From: Hemerocallis citrina
Lineage: Eukaryota > Streptophyta > Magnoliopsida > Asparagales > Asphodelaceae
Length of the DNA: 64,000 nt
Direction of reading: 5' to 3'
Assembly: GCA_017893485.1 (NCBI GenBank)
Contig: CM030358.1
Location: 251,947,228-252,011,227 of the forward strand
Shown: positions 42,703 to 54,090 of the stretch, in pieces
How positions within the stretch are numbered: the stretch's first letter is position 1
Layout: every line of letters starts with the position of its first letter
Notes under the pieces: model-generated
What the model was told of the DNA's origin: nothing
Databases searched by the model: none
The model's input: only the letters and a program-made list of their open reading frames with translations
Position numbers and translations under genes: made by a program

Positions 42703-45084
42703 GGAATTCGTAGAGTAGAAGGCATCAATGTACGGTTGATAATCAAGCGCACGTGAAGCACATGCCGCTAACATATGAGAGTATGGAATGTGGATCAGTT
42801 GGAATTTGCCACATGTACAAGTTTGGCCCTCTAGGTCCACCGTATGCCAATGTCCACCTTTTTTATATCCACCGTCCATTCTAATGCCCGTTTTCATCCC
42901 AAAAACACCATCGCGATTATGCTTCATGTAAATTGGATTTTTCATGGCGGACATCAGTTAGGTCCTGAATCCAGGGTGCCCATAGTTTACCTTCACTGAT
43001 AAGTGTCTGCGCGGCTTCACGGCGGTCGGTGAAGTACATGTTTAGACGGAAAAATATATGTTCTACAATTGCGGTGACAGATAAGCTATGAATACCTTTT
43101 AGAACCGAGTTGAACACTTCGGACAGATTTGTTGTCATTATACCATATCTACTCCCACCATCGGCAGTAAGTGCTCACTTCTCAATCGCTTTTTCCTTTC
43201 ACCCAGTTAGCCGCATCAGCATTGCTAGCTTCAAGTTGTGTCATCTTTTCCTCGTACTTTTTCCACTGATTTTGACACGCAATTACCTTTAACTTATTCA
43301 TCAAAAATTTGGAACCAAATTTTTTATGAAAATTGCTAGCAAAATACCGCATACAGTACCAATGATATGCAAATGGTTCCCTCCACGTACCAAACTCATT
43401 TTCCATTGCTGATAAAATACCAGCATGTCGATCAGAAATGACATAATGACCTTTACGATCTGTAACAAAGCACCGAATACAGTTCATGAACCATGTCCAC
43501 GTTTCTATGCTTTCACCGTCAACCAGTGCAAACGTAAATGGAAACAACCTCCCGTTTGCGTCTGGTAAAACTGCAATCAACAAACAGCCTTTATATTTCC
43601 CGTACAAGTGAGTGTCGTCTACACATATAACTGGTCTACATGACTTAAATCCTTTGATGGAAGGACCGAATGCCCAAAAAACACCCTTAAATATATCTAT
43701 TCCCGGACCGGTCGTAATCTTCGCCCAATGTACAGCCGTACCCAGATTTGAAGCTTGAATTGCATTGAGTAGATATGGTAATTTAGTGTACGCTTTTTCA
43801 AAAGAACCATATAGTTTCTCAATCGCTTTATGTTTTGCCTTCCAAGCTTTCCAATATGATATTATGTAATGAAACCTACCCTTCACTAATCCAATTATGG
43901 CTCTTGGTGTTATTGAGAGTTGTTCCTTCAGAGTATCCATTATTACCATCGATACGACCGTCGAGTCAATTTTGCTGTGATCCTGAGTCAATGTAGGATC
44001 CACACATGTGTGTACACCTTCAAGCTTTATCACCACAAAATAATTACAGCCTTTGGAAACAATTGCACGCAAGCGCCATGGACAACCAACTACATTTTGA
44101 AGTGATGGATTTTGTGCAATCTCCTCGACTGAATGGTTGATGGGTGCGTATTTACATTTCACATGGTATAGACAACGATCTGATTTTACCGTCACGAATT
44201 CTCTGTGGTTCTTCACGGCGTACATCTTCACTTGATGTTGTAGAGCATCTTTGGTTGGAAATCTTTGACCTATGAAGAGTTCATCCAAGTTGGAAGAACC
44301 AATGGAAGACTGTCCATGTTCACGTATGGTGGCACGGGACATCCATTCACTTGATTGCGATTCACGCATCGCTGCACTTGTGTCCTGACTTGGCAACACG
44401 CGGGCATTGTTAACCGGCACATCAACATTGATATCAACAACTGGTGCTTCAACGGCAATCTCCTCATCATCATCCTCGAGACCGCGTACCTCATATTCTT
44501 CTTCTTCGACCAAGTCGTTATTTACAACGGTGTTGTAAAAGTCTTCCATAGCAATGCCAGCTACCAAAATATTTTGTGGCAATGGGGTCGGATGTACCTA
44601 CTCGTATTCGGAGGAAACAGGTTCCGTTGGAGTTGTGCAAGTATCTCCAGTTGTATTTGAAATCCTTGCGTGTGACTCTGCAGATGGTTTCAAAGTCCTT
44701 GCGGGCCTTGGACTTTCGATAACAACTCGTGTAGTATTTGGAAGCCTCGTTTGATCGATATATAACTCAACTATATTCCAACCACAACTTAGATGAAGTG
44801 TCTTAAGCAACATAGACCTCAGAGAACTGTCACTGTCTATGGGTACCAACATGAAATACTACCCTATCCCCTTTACCTGCAGAATAACGGCCTCTGAGTT
44901 TCAGACTCATTTCACTTCTATCCCAATTGGTGACTTCATATATCTTATCTATTAATTCTGCGTACGTAAAGTTGGTGGTAGCCCAAATAATTACCGGTTC
45001 AACATCACTATAAGAATATCCAATTTTCGGATCCTTAATTACTTCACACCCATAATATAACCAAATAGGGATATCAAATTCCAT
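42646..45084 (-). pseudogene. MULE-1 transposase (MuDR type)
   Basis: N-terminus at 45084 with a PB1-like fold segment (FTYAELIDKI), then an acidic linker, the MuDR DNA-binding domain with the zinc-binding C-x-C...HTC pattern (about 44300-43990), the MULE DDE domain (about 43680-43330: CRPVICVDDTHL, DRHAGILSAM) and a C-terminal SWIM zinc finger (about 42860-42790). Lesions: frameshift near 44855; an extra A in an A-run near 43197; TGA near 43175 where relatives have Trp; and the third SWIM Cys changed to Tyr (IPYSHML). About 800 codons, normal for a MULE. Confidence 0.9.
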
Positions 45085-45391
45085 ACCTATGCATAAAAAT
45101 TAAAACATATTCAAGTCATTCACCACTCACAATAAACATAACATTGGAATAAAAATCAAACATAAGGTTAAGATGATAATACCTTCAAATTAAACCAAAA
45201 AACCACTAGCAAAAATTTCGTTATGGATGAAGACTGCATATGAGAGTGGGAGTAAGGAGGTAGGATGTATGGAATTTTAGAGGACTCAAATGGTTGGAAT
45301 TTTTTGATTTTGGGATCTAGGGTTTGTGGGTAACAGGAGCGATGAGAGAGAGAGAAGTTTACGAACCAGAAGGGGTAGGAGAGAGGAGATG
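45085..45391. other. MULE-1 transposase upstream region
   Basis: Non-coding, between the right TIR and the transposase start on the minus strand. Expected to hold its leader and possibly an intron. Nothing else seen. Confidence 0.5.
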
Positions 45392-45775
45392 GGGTTTTTC
45401 GATTATAGGAAGCTGTGCAAAATGATTATAACTGATGCTGTTCTTCACAATAACGACATCAGTATAATCTATGCCGTTCTCTAAGAGAACGACATCAGTT
45501 ATTTTCAATTTGCAATTCTCTCTCGAGTCACAATTGATACTGTACGATCTTTAGACAAAAATAAGCTATGCCGTTATTCCCTAATAACGGCACGAATTTT
45601 TTTTAAAAAGAGATGCCGTTATTGGGAAGAACGGCATCGATATAACTTATGTCGTTTTCCCCTAATAACGTTTGTTGCTGACGTGTCCTAAACAAGGGCA
45701 TATCGCTAATTGTTTTGGAAAGTAGGGCAAGTCACTAATTATTTTCAAAAAAGATGGCAGTACGGCAAATTTTTC
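45392..45775 (-). repeat. Right terminal inverted repeat of MULE-1
   Basis: Reverse copy of 40101-40484, with the same palindromic AACGGCAT/ATGCCGTT pairs. Confidence 0.9.
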
Positions 45776-45784
45776 ATATATATA
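45776..45784. repeat. Right 9-bp TSD of MULE-1 (ATATATATA)
   Basis: Matches 40092-40100. Confidence 0.75.
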
Positions 45785-46198
45785 AACCCATCTTGTGAAG
45801 AGGATTTCTGTTGTGAAGAGGATGAAAGCAAAGTGAAGAAGTGAGGTGAGGGGAGGGGGATTTATAAGCGGAGATGAGACTCCTCGAATTCCGCAAAAAG
45901 ATCTGGCCGTTTGATCTTCATCATCAAGATCTAACGGCTACTAAGATCTTGATGACATCAGCCTAGAGTGCAAAAATACATTCTTACCCTCGGCTCTGTC
46001 GACCAATGCGGTGGCTCGGTGCGCAGGGTCAACTTCTCGGGTACTTCACCTTTGTCCTACTCCGAAATCAACATCCTCTCTGACACCGCCCTCAACTCCT
46101 CCTTCCTCTCCCGTGTCTCCGCCATTCACGACTGTCGCGGCATCCCTCTGTCCAACACTTCCTTCCATCTCACCCTCCCCTCCACCACCATCTTCCTT
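45785..46198. other. Sequence of unknown origin with an 82-codon open frame
   Basis: An open frame on the plus strand (45968-46216) is GC-richer than its surroundings and Ser/Thr/Leu-rich, with C-G-G-S near its start. It looks like a fragment of a real gene, but I recognise no family and see no splice or start context. An overlapping open frame exists on the minus strand. It could be an eroded host gene piece. Confidence 0.3.
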
Positions 46199-46960
46199 AC
46201 CAAATCTCATTCTTAGATTTGACACTGCAATCATCAATGTCTTCTACCCGTACTCTTCCCCTAATCCAAATTTCGGGATTTTAAAAATACAAATTAGAAA
46301 TTGAAAATGAAACCAGGTAATAAATTAGGGTTTCAGAAATTAATATATATACCATATATAGATACAATTGATTTCGTTAAGCAGAATTTCTTAAAAGCAT
46401 TTTCACAAATACCGTGCGTGATATATAGGCATTTCATCGAACACTTGATGATAAAAACAGTTCTAGAAATTAAGTACCAAATCTATAGGTTTTCAAGTGT
46501 TTCCTATTCAAATATGTGTATGACAATAATAAAATAGAAAAAAGTGAAAGAAATATTACCAAATCTCATTCTTAAATCCGACACCGTAATCATTCCCTTC
46601 TTCAACCCGTACTCTTCAAATTTCGGAATTTCAAAAATACAAATTACAAATTGAAATTGAAATCAAGTAGTAAATTAGTGTTTCAGAAATTAATACATGC
46701 ACCACACATAGATACAATTGATTTAGTAACGAAAAATTTCTCAAAAGCATTTTTAAAAACACATTGCGTGCTACATCGGCATTTTATCAAATAGTTGATG
46801 AGCAAAACACAATTTTAGAAATTAAGTTGCTGATTTCTAGGTTTTCAAGTGTTTCCAATTTACCATGCATGAGGCAATAGCAAAAAGAAAAAAATTGAAT
46901 AAATCTTACCAAATCTCATTCTTGAATCCGACACCTCAATCATCTCCGTATTCGACGAGT
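46199..46960. repeat. Tandem duplication, about 355-bp unit, 2.2 copies
   Basis: ACCAAATCTCATTCTT-type starts recur at 46199, 46558 and 46908; the sequence between is about 80-85% similar by eye. Steps are 359 and 350 bp. No coding content. Confidence 0.8.
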
Positions 46961-47652
46961 AATCTTCCTTTATTCCACAATAAATACTACTTTGATGAAT
47001 GCGGTGATTCGAAAATGGTGAAGGAGGCGGCATGGTGCGTGGGAGGTGGCAGCGTTGCAGGCGAGGTCAAGGTTTAGTGACGGCTGCACGGGAGAGGGTG
47101 CATCATCGGAGGTAAGTTAGAGGCGAGGAGAGCGCATGAGAGGCAGGTCGGAGGGGGCAGCATCGGAGGTGAGGAGGATGCGCGGGAGGCGAAAGAATGT
47201 CGGAGGCGAGGAGAGCACGAGAGGCGGTTCAAAGAAGAGGAGGGCACGGGAGGCAGGTTGGAGGAGTGTCTGAGACAAGGAGGGCGTGTGGGTGGCGAGT
47301 CTGAGGAGGCAGTGTGAGGCTGCTCTGAGGTGAGAAGGGCACATGGGAGGCAGGTCAAAGAAAATGAGGGTGCGTGGTGTCTGAGAGGGCAACGTGGGAG
47401 GCAAGGGTTGGGGATGATTTTGAAAGTGGGAGAGGATGAGATCATGACTTGAGAGGGTTTAGGGTTTTTTTATTTTTTTTATTTTTATTTCTTTATTTTA
47501 TGAAAAACGTGAGGAAAACATATGTTAGTTTAAATGAGATTCATACTTTTGCTCTTATTTATCTATATCAAAATAGAGTTAAGGGAGAGAGGTAGACCCA
47601 TTAGCTTAATATATAGTAATAATATTAAGCAAATGGTCTATTCTCTATATCT
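46961..47652. repeat. Purine-rich minisatellite-like stretch and flanks
   Basis: 47080-47420 consists of degenerate GAGGCGAGGAGAGC and GGGAGGCAGGTCGGAG blocks of about 25-35 bp. Open frames on both strands are by-products. 47450-47652 is AT-rich with no gene. Confidence 0.65.
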
Positions 47653-47661
47653 TTCTTTATT
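47653..47661. repeat. Left TSD of MULE-2 (TTCTTTATT)
   Basis: Exact match to 48286-48294. Confidence 0.9.
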
Positions 47662-48285
47662 GGGTTTTTAACATGTATACCCTTAACAAATATGATAATA
47701 TCATATATATCCTTCACAGATATGTATTTTCATATATGCCCCTAACAATTTGGACTTAATTTCATATTTACCCATATGTTAGATATCACTAAGTTAACCA
47801 TCGCGAGAGAAAAAGAAATCAAATTAAAATCAAATTAAATAATAAAATGAGAAAAGATTTAATAGTTTTAAGAAAAATAAATGAGGAGGCTTATAATTTA
47901 TCATTAAAAGACAAGATTGATGACAAATTTGGCAAAGTAACGTGAGGAAGAATATGTAGTTCTCAAGATGCATTGTTAATTTTTCCATTTTTTAAAGAAA
48001 ATAAAGAATATTTTAGAAGATTTAATGAGTCTCAGTTGGATTAATAATTGCCGGAATTTATAAGAATGAAGAAGATAAAGTTTGAATTGCAGAGAATATA
48101 ATATTTCAGATATCATCAAGTCCATTGAAAAAAACTGAAAATACTCTATCGTTTTGAATTTTTTTAACTATAGAGGTAGTTAAGAGAAGTGGCATATATT
48201 GTTGGGGACAAATAAGAAAATACATATTTGTGAGGGGCATATATGATATTTAAGTATTTGTTAGGGACATACATGTTAAAAACCC
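47662..48285. mobile_element. MULE-2: 624-bp non-autonomous Mutator-like element
   Basis: Inverted ends of about 85-90 bp beginning GGGTTTTTAACATGTAT on each strand, with an exact 9-bp TSD. The interior is AT-rich and non-coding, so it is a MITE that would depend on a MULE transposase elsewhere. Confidence 0.92.
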
Positions 48286-48294
48286 TTCTTTATT
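48286..48294. repeat. Right TSD of MULE-2 (TTCTTTATT)
   Basis: Exact match to 47653-47661. Confidence 0.9.
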
Positions 48295-48312
48295 TTGAAT
48301 TGAAGCAAGGAG

Positions 48313-48321
48313 AAGAAAAGT
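48313..48321. repeat. Left TSD of MULE-3 (AAGAAAAGT)
   Basis: Exact match to 56275-56283, which lies 7.95 kb away because of the nested copia. Confidence 0.88.
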
Positions 48322-49080
48322 GATTTTTTCCCCAAAATGACCTACTTTTTGAAAGTTTTCCCAAACTGACCTATTTTTTAAAAAATTTCCAAACTGACCT
48401 ATTCGTTGTCTCTAAAAGCGAGTTCGGTAAAAATCCCATTCCTTTTTTAGACATCGAGTGTGAGGTTTGGGTTTTTTTTATTTCTCCCTGACCAAGACTC
48501 GCTGTCTAAAAAAGCAAGTGGGGTTTTTCCCAAACTCGCCTTTTGAGACAGCAAGTTTCATTTTGAGGGTTTTAATACCCCAGGCTCATTTTTTTTCTCT
48601 TCTTATCTTCATTCTAATAGAGGATCTTGAAACATTTAAACCATGTCAAGTTTCAATATATTTGTGTTTGTTTTGTCAACTTCTTTTTTGTAGTAGTTTG
48701 TAATTGTTGTAATATGTGATATGGACTTTCTACTAATTTGTATGCATTTAATTTTGAACTATAATAATTTCCATTTGTTTCAAAATCCTTGGAAGTTTAG
48801 AGATTGTGAATGAATTTGGATTCATTTATGTTGGAGTGGATATGAAGTTTAGAGATTGTGAATGAATTTGCATATGGTTTTGCCTACACTCGCTTTTGAA
48901 AAAGCAGTCTCTGGAAATTTATCAAGAAAGCGATTGTTGAGTTGGGAATTTTCCAGATCTCTCAACTCTAAACTCGCTTGCTCAGAAAGCGAGGAGGTTT
49001 AAAGCAGACTCGCTTTCTGAGAAAGCAAGTTTAGGGGAAAAAAAATTTCAATTCAAGCTGCCATTGCAAATTCATTCACA
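48322..49080 (+). repeat. Left arm of MULE-3
   Basis: Contains palindromic pairs such as AAACTCGCTT...AAGCGAG (48970-49030) and AAGCAAGT/ACTCGCC (48510-48560). The outer part matches the right arm in reverse over about 600 bp. Confidence 0.85.
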
Positions 49081-49367
49081 ATCTCTAAACTTCATATCTA
49101 CTCCAACATCTATGAAACAAAATTTATTCACAATCTCTAAACTTCCAATGATTTTGAAACAAATGGGAATTATCATAGTTCAAAATTAAATGCATACAAA
49201 TTAGTAGAAAATCCACATTATATAATACAACAATTACAAACTACTACAAAGTTGACAAAAGAAACATGAACATATTGGAATTTTTTGGCATAAACTCTTG
49301 AATTGGAATTTTTTTTGCTTAAATTCATTCACAATCTCTTGAATTGGAAATTGTTTTGGCCTATACA
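49081..49367. other. Interior of MULE-3 left of the nested copia
   Basis: AT-rich, with repeated AATTCATTCACAATCTCTAAACTT-like segments that are inverted copies of sequence in the left arm. Non-coding. Confidence 0.6.
49363..49367. repeat. Left TSD of the nested copia (ATACA)
   Basis: Exact match to 55640-55644. Confidence 0.9.
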
Positions 49368-49900
49368 TGTTGGAATTTTATAAACACTTAAGAACAAGTA
49401 TAAAATATTAATAACAATCGAAAACATGTTTCCATGAATCTAGATCTTAATCATGTTACAAAAGTGCTTTAATATAAAATCATAAATCATGAAACTATAG
49501 ATCTTTGCTAAATTAAAAGAAGAAGAACATTAAAAGCGGAAGCACTAACCTGAAGCCATTGATAGAGATTGCGCAGAGGATTTGGATCTTCCTATATGAT
49601 AAGCACTTCTATGAGAGGTCGTCTCTCTATTCTTCTGTTGATGGGATTACAGATGGAATAAGAAGATGCGTATATATAGGGGACCATAACCCTAATTGAT
49701 AATTATTGATTTCCAATTTTACCCATCACAAAATAAGAAATCTATTTTATGGTCTCTACACGTGTTATATCACACTTAACATTATATGCTTTTAACCCAT
49801 TACTTAATCTTGATTAGATCACTTTAATTTGGGTTAGACTTTAGGATAGCAATCATACATTTAGTCACATATGTGAGCCCACATAGATTATTTTCCAACA
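49368..49900 (-). repeat. 3' LTR of the copia (533 bp)
   Basis: TGTTGGAATTTTATAAACAC to TTTTCCAACA on the plus strand; a TATATATA (49671-49678) may be its TATA box. The adjoining 49901-49911 is the polypurine tract on the minus strand (GTGGGAG core). Confidence 0.92.
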
Positions 49901-50305
49901 ATCTCCCACTTGGGCCACATATGTTACTCCTTATAAATGTACATACTTTATGAGCTCAAAATTTTGCTATCATAACCAAAAGCATAGCCAAACAATCTCG
50001 TCCATTAATCATGCAAATATAGGATCAAAGCAATTTTCGTTACATTTATCGTAACTAAATTCATCAATGGTCACATATATCAACATAATCAAATGACATA
50101 GATCAAGTGTGAATGTGTAGCATGGAAATTTCATGCAATGTGATCTATACACATGCCTATTTCCAACTGGTCCTCTTTAAAACTTAAGTGAGGTCAGAAC
50201 CAAAACATGACAAATAAGTGAGAAAACTGAATTCTTTATTTCTGATCAGAAAATAACCAAATGTATAAATGTCTCACTCAACATAATGCAAAATACAAAC
50301 TCCCA
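49901..50305. other. Copia 3' untranslated region
   Basis: Non-coding sequence between RNase H and the 3' LTR, starting with the polypurine tract. Nothing else seen. Confidence 0.6.
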
Positions 50306-51990
50306 CTAAATCATGATATCCTCAAATAATACAACACCCATATGAGCAGTATGCTCATAAAAGACCTTGGGTGGTAATCCCTTTGTGAGCGGATCCGCCA
50401 TCCTGGAGTTTGTCTCAATGTGCTCTATGGACATCTGTCCACTTTGCACTCTTTCTTTCACAACTAGGAACTTTATGTCAATATGTTTCGACTTTGTCGA
50501 ACTCCTGTTGTTATTGGAATACATCACTGCTGACTTATTGTCACAAAATAACTTGAGTGGTCTTTCTATATTCTCCAAAATGCGCAGCCCAGTGACAAAA
50601 TTCCGCAGCCATATTCCATGATTCGATGCCTCATAGCATGCTACATACTCTGCTGCCATAGTGGAAGAAGCTATAAGTGTCTGTTTGGCACTTTTCCAGA
50701 ATATAGCTCCTCCAATTAACAGGTAAATATAGCCTGCTGTAGACTTTTTGCTATCTTGGCACCCTAACGAAATCAAAATCAGAATACCTTATGACCTCCA
50801 AATGATCTGATTTCCTATATATGAGCATGTAGTCTTTTGTTCTCTGAAGATACCTCATGACCCTCTTGGCTGCTATCCAATGGTCCATACCAGGTTTTCT
50901 TAAATACCTGCCCAACATCCCAACAATGTATGCAATATTCGGACGCGTACATACTTGAGCATACATTAGACTCTCAATAACTGATGTATAGGGGATCTTT
51001 TGTATTTCCTGAATTTCAAGGTTACTTTTAGGACACTGATTGAGACTAAATTTGTCTCCTTTAGCAACAGGGGTATCCCCTGGTTTACAATCTTGCATGC
51101 CAAACCTTTTGAGTACTTTATCGATGTATCCCTTTTGCGATAATCCTAGAATACCTCGAGAACGATCTCGGTGTATCTGAATTCCTAATACAAAAGGGGC
51201 ATCCCCAAGATCCTCCATCTCAAAATACTTGGACAGAAACCTTTCAGTTTCATGCAATAAATCTATATCATTAGTGGCAAGCAATATGTCATTGACATAT
51301 AGAACTAGGAATATATGCTTACTCCCACTGAACTTATGATACACACAATCATCAACTACATTCATCTCAAAACCAAATGAGATAATTACTTGATGAACCT
51401 TGTGGTACCATTGACGAAAAGCTTGCTTGAGTCCATAGATGGATTTTGTCAATTTGCAAACCATATTCTTTGGATTTTCCGACACAAAATTTTCTAGTTG
51501 CACCATATAAATTGTCTCGTCAATGTCGCCATTGAGAAATGCCGTCTTGACATCCATCTGATGTAGCTCAAGATCAAGATGAGCAACAATTGCCATAATT
51601 GTCCTAAATGAGTCTTTCGATGAACTGGAGAGAAAGTCTCTGTAAAATCAATGCCTTCTTTCTGAGTATAGCCTTTAGCTACAAGACATGCCTTATACCT
51701 ATCCACATTACCATTTGCATTCCTCTTGGTCTTAAATATCCATTTACAACCAATTGTTTTGCACCTTCTGGTAATGGGACAAGTTCCCAAACTTTGTTGT
51801 CTTGCATAGACTTATACTCTTTATACATGACATTCATCCACTTTTGAGAGTTACAACCTTTCATGGCCTGATGAAATGTGATTGGATCATCTTCCATCAT
51901 TCCATTGTCATCCTCATGTTCTTGGAGAAATGCAATATAATCATCCGGAATAGCATTCTTCCTTTCTCTCGTGGATCTCCTTAATGGCAC
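50306..51990 (-). pseudogene. Copia RT and RNase H
   Basis: RT begins with [21 protein letters not shown] (here one residue shortened in quotation by position 51870-51800), then CKWIFKTK and [17 protein letters not shown], the [10 protein letters not shown] motif, and the catalytic motif reading YVND instead of YVDD. RNase H follows with STAGYIYLL, the CDNKSA motif and a HIDIKF segment, ending at 50306. Frame changes occur near 51750, 51600 and 50760. Inactive by the altered catalytic motif alone. Confidence 0.9.
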
Positions 51991-52191
51991 TGGTTCTTGA
52001 GGTTGTTGAGTTTGTTCTTCTGGAACAATTACCTTATCTTGAATGGGGGTTGTTCAACATTGTCTTGTTGAGGTTCCAGATTCACTTCTTGATCAATAAT
52101 AGGTGTGGGAACCTGAATATTGTCAAAAGTGATAGTAGGAATTGAGTTTGTTATTGAATCCAATTCCTTCTCAAAAGCAATGTCCCTAACT

Positions 52192-52641
52192 TTATTTCTC
52201 CCCCAAACTCAACTTCCTCAAAAATGTTGCAGTTCCCATCTCAAAAATATTCCTAAGTGTGGGATCATAAAACTTATAGCCCATAGACCGTTCAGAATAA
52301 CCAATAAAGTAGCTGCTCACTGTTTTAGAGTCCAATTTCTTTTCAGGTGGCCTGTAAGGCCTTGCCTTAGCTGGACATCCCCAAATGTGAAAGTGCTTTA
52401 GACTAGGCTTTCCACCTGTCAAAAGCTCATAAGATATTTTTGCAGCTGCTTTAGGTGGTACTTTATTGAGAATGTAAGTTGTTATCTTTAATGCTTCTCC
52501 CCAGAGGGAATCAGGTCGGGTGGAATGAACTATCATACTCCATACCATATCCTTAAGAGTCCTTTTCTAATCCTTAAAATTTGTCCCATTAAGCATGGGA
52601 ACAAAATTGATGTTAGCAGTTATTGAGGTAGCAGATGACAA
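52192..52641 (-). pseudogene. Copia gag start fused to integrase C-terminal region
   Basis: One continuous frame of 150 codons starts with a gag N-terminal signature (ITANINFVPMLNGTNFKD) and passes within about 15 codons into the part of integrase that follows the catalytic core (MVWSMIVHSTRPDSLWGEAL, then YILNKVPPKA). Gag remainder, protease and the integrase core are missing. The start codon position reads TTG (52639-52641), and a TAG lies about 25 codons in. The junction near 52560-52570 joins two Lys-rich, A-rich sequences. Confidence 0.75.
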
Positions 52642-53255
52642 ACTAGCTGAATATAGAACAAAAAACTAAACAAACAAAATAAGCTCACATGAAAATCCAT
52701 ATAAAACAATAAATTCAAATAATGGTTAATCCCATCTCAAGATACCAAGCACAACGTTAATATCAAGTCTTTGGACAGTAACATTAACTGTAAGCGGTAC
52801 TCTTGTTGTAGTAATCAAATATTGACAATAAATCCTGTCAAATAACAAGTCATTCTTTGGACTGACTTATTGTTCACATGGAATACCTTATAATTGTCAC
52901 ATATTTATTACCACAGATGTGTATAAAATTCGGCAAAATATCAACTTACCTTTGGGTCAGTTAATAAATGCATGAATTACAAACACACAATCATCTTGAT
53001 ATTTTAAATAAATTAATCTACACAAAAGAGGTCACTTTGGCGACATTTTGTTTCAATTAAACTATTCAAAATATTAGACATTCATAAGAAAAAACCAAAA
53101 CCAAAATTTGAATTTAATTGTTTCCCAAAATTTTATCTTTTCCTTAATATCATAATTTTACTTTATTTGTAGATGGATAATTTCAAGATAATATCTATGA
53201 TAACAAAAACATAATTGAACCATATCTATCTACTGATTTGATAATATCAAATTAA
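52642..53255. other. Copia internal non-coding segment
   Basis: AT-rich, no recognisable coding sequence. In an intact element this position would be leader. Confidence 0.55.
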
Positions 53256-53530
53256 TTAAAACCATAACAGATAATTGAACATCATAATCCTAACCAAAAA
53301 TTCAAGCACAACTATCCCACACAAATTTCTATGGGCGCAGTCTATCAATTCATAACCATATATGGGTATTTTTTTTATTTTTTTTTTTTGTTCTGGACCT
53401 TTAGCAGCATTATTCTTGGTGAACTCAAATTTCTTTCTTTTGCCCTTTACCTTAAATGTGTTAGCCGAATGAGTACTTTTAATCTTTAAGATTGGTCTCT
53501 TTAACACATCTAAAAGTTTCTGAAATGGTG
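53256..53530 (-). pseudogene. Probable copia gag C-terminal remnant
   Basis: A basic segment with SANTFKVKGKRKKFEFTKN followed by a Lys-rich stretch and a degraded Cys/His region resembles the linker before the zinc knuckle of copia gag. It lies 5' of the gag N-terminal fragment, the wrong order, so gag was rearranged. Similarity is judged by eye only. Confidence 0.4.
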
Positions 53531-53751
53531 TTCATTATGACCAGAAGACCAATGCGATTAGAACACTCTCATTTCTCAAAAGTTATTTTCTCATAAAGAG
53601 AACTTGAATCTGTAACAGAAATGAGTGTCTTAATCCATGCAAGGTCAAGATCTATGCACCTAGAAAATTTCGGCATACACCGCAGTAATATTAACTTAAT
53701 GAAAACAAATGATCATATTAACTCAGTGATGTTGGAGGTAAGGAGCAAACT

Positions 53752-54090
53752 TTAGATTTCACAATGGGCTACGGCACAAAAGAACACTAAATCCCTGTTT
53801 ATGCAAATCAAACAGTTAGCCGAGTTCTTCCTCGTGGGCAGGAACGAAATGAGCCAATCAATCACCTCCCTCCTCAATCTCCATTTAAGCGAAACACCCA
53901 ACCCATAAGCCTCACTAAACACCTCCACACCCATATACAACATATGCCTCAGGCTCCTCTCAGTGCCCACAACAGCAAGATGGGACTCCCCAGATGAGTT
54001 ATCCAAATAGTAGTGAACCAGCCGACTCCCCCTCTCCTGATTCATGGGTTGCTCCCTCCAATCCACAAAAACAGGCATACTTTCACCCAT
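53752..54090 (-). CDS. Host-like gene fragment inside the copia (captured sequence)
   Basis: A 112-codon open frame that is not retrotransposon-like. The first 80 residues (MPVFVDWREQP, RLVHYYLDNSSGESHLAVVG, RHMLYMGVEVF, WRLRREVIDWLISFLP) have the look of a conserved single-domain plant protein; I recall similar uncharacterised plant proteins but cannot name the family. After SFLPTRK the frame continues about 25 residues to a stop, probably intron-derived. It is followed upstream by a 5'-UTR-like stretch with a GGC repeat (54304-54330). The likely origin is capture of a host transcript or gene piece by the retrotransposon. Confidence 0.55.
   Translation of the reverse strand: MGESMPVFVDWREQPMNQERGSRLVHYYLDNSSGESHLAVVGTERSLRHMLYMGVEVFSEAYGLGVSLKWRLRREVIDWLISFLPTRKNSANCLICINRDLVFFCAVAHCEI

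Larger units (their letters stand above)
40101..45775. mobile_element. MULE-1: Mutator-like transposon with transposase and PMD gene (5,675 bp)
   Basis: Long terminal inverted repeats (about 40101-40484 and 45392-45775) starting GAAAAATTTGCCGTACTGCC on each strand, with 9-bp TSDs. It carries a MULE transposase (minus, 42646-45084) and a PMD gene (plus, 41101-42702) that converge and overlap at their ends. Both have stops or frameshifts. PMD genes are known to be associated with MULEs. Confidence 0.93.

Noticed and set aside
47074..47445. Overlapping Pro/Ser-rich frames in the purine-rich stretch
   Set aside because: Low-complexity minisatellite; several frames are open at once and no domain is seen.
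48467..48703. 78-codon frame that also appears at 55914-56132
   Set aside because: The two are mirror arms of MULE-3, so their similarity reflects the inverted repeat and not a protein.
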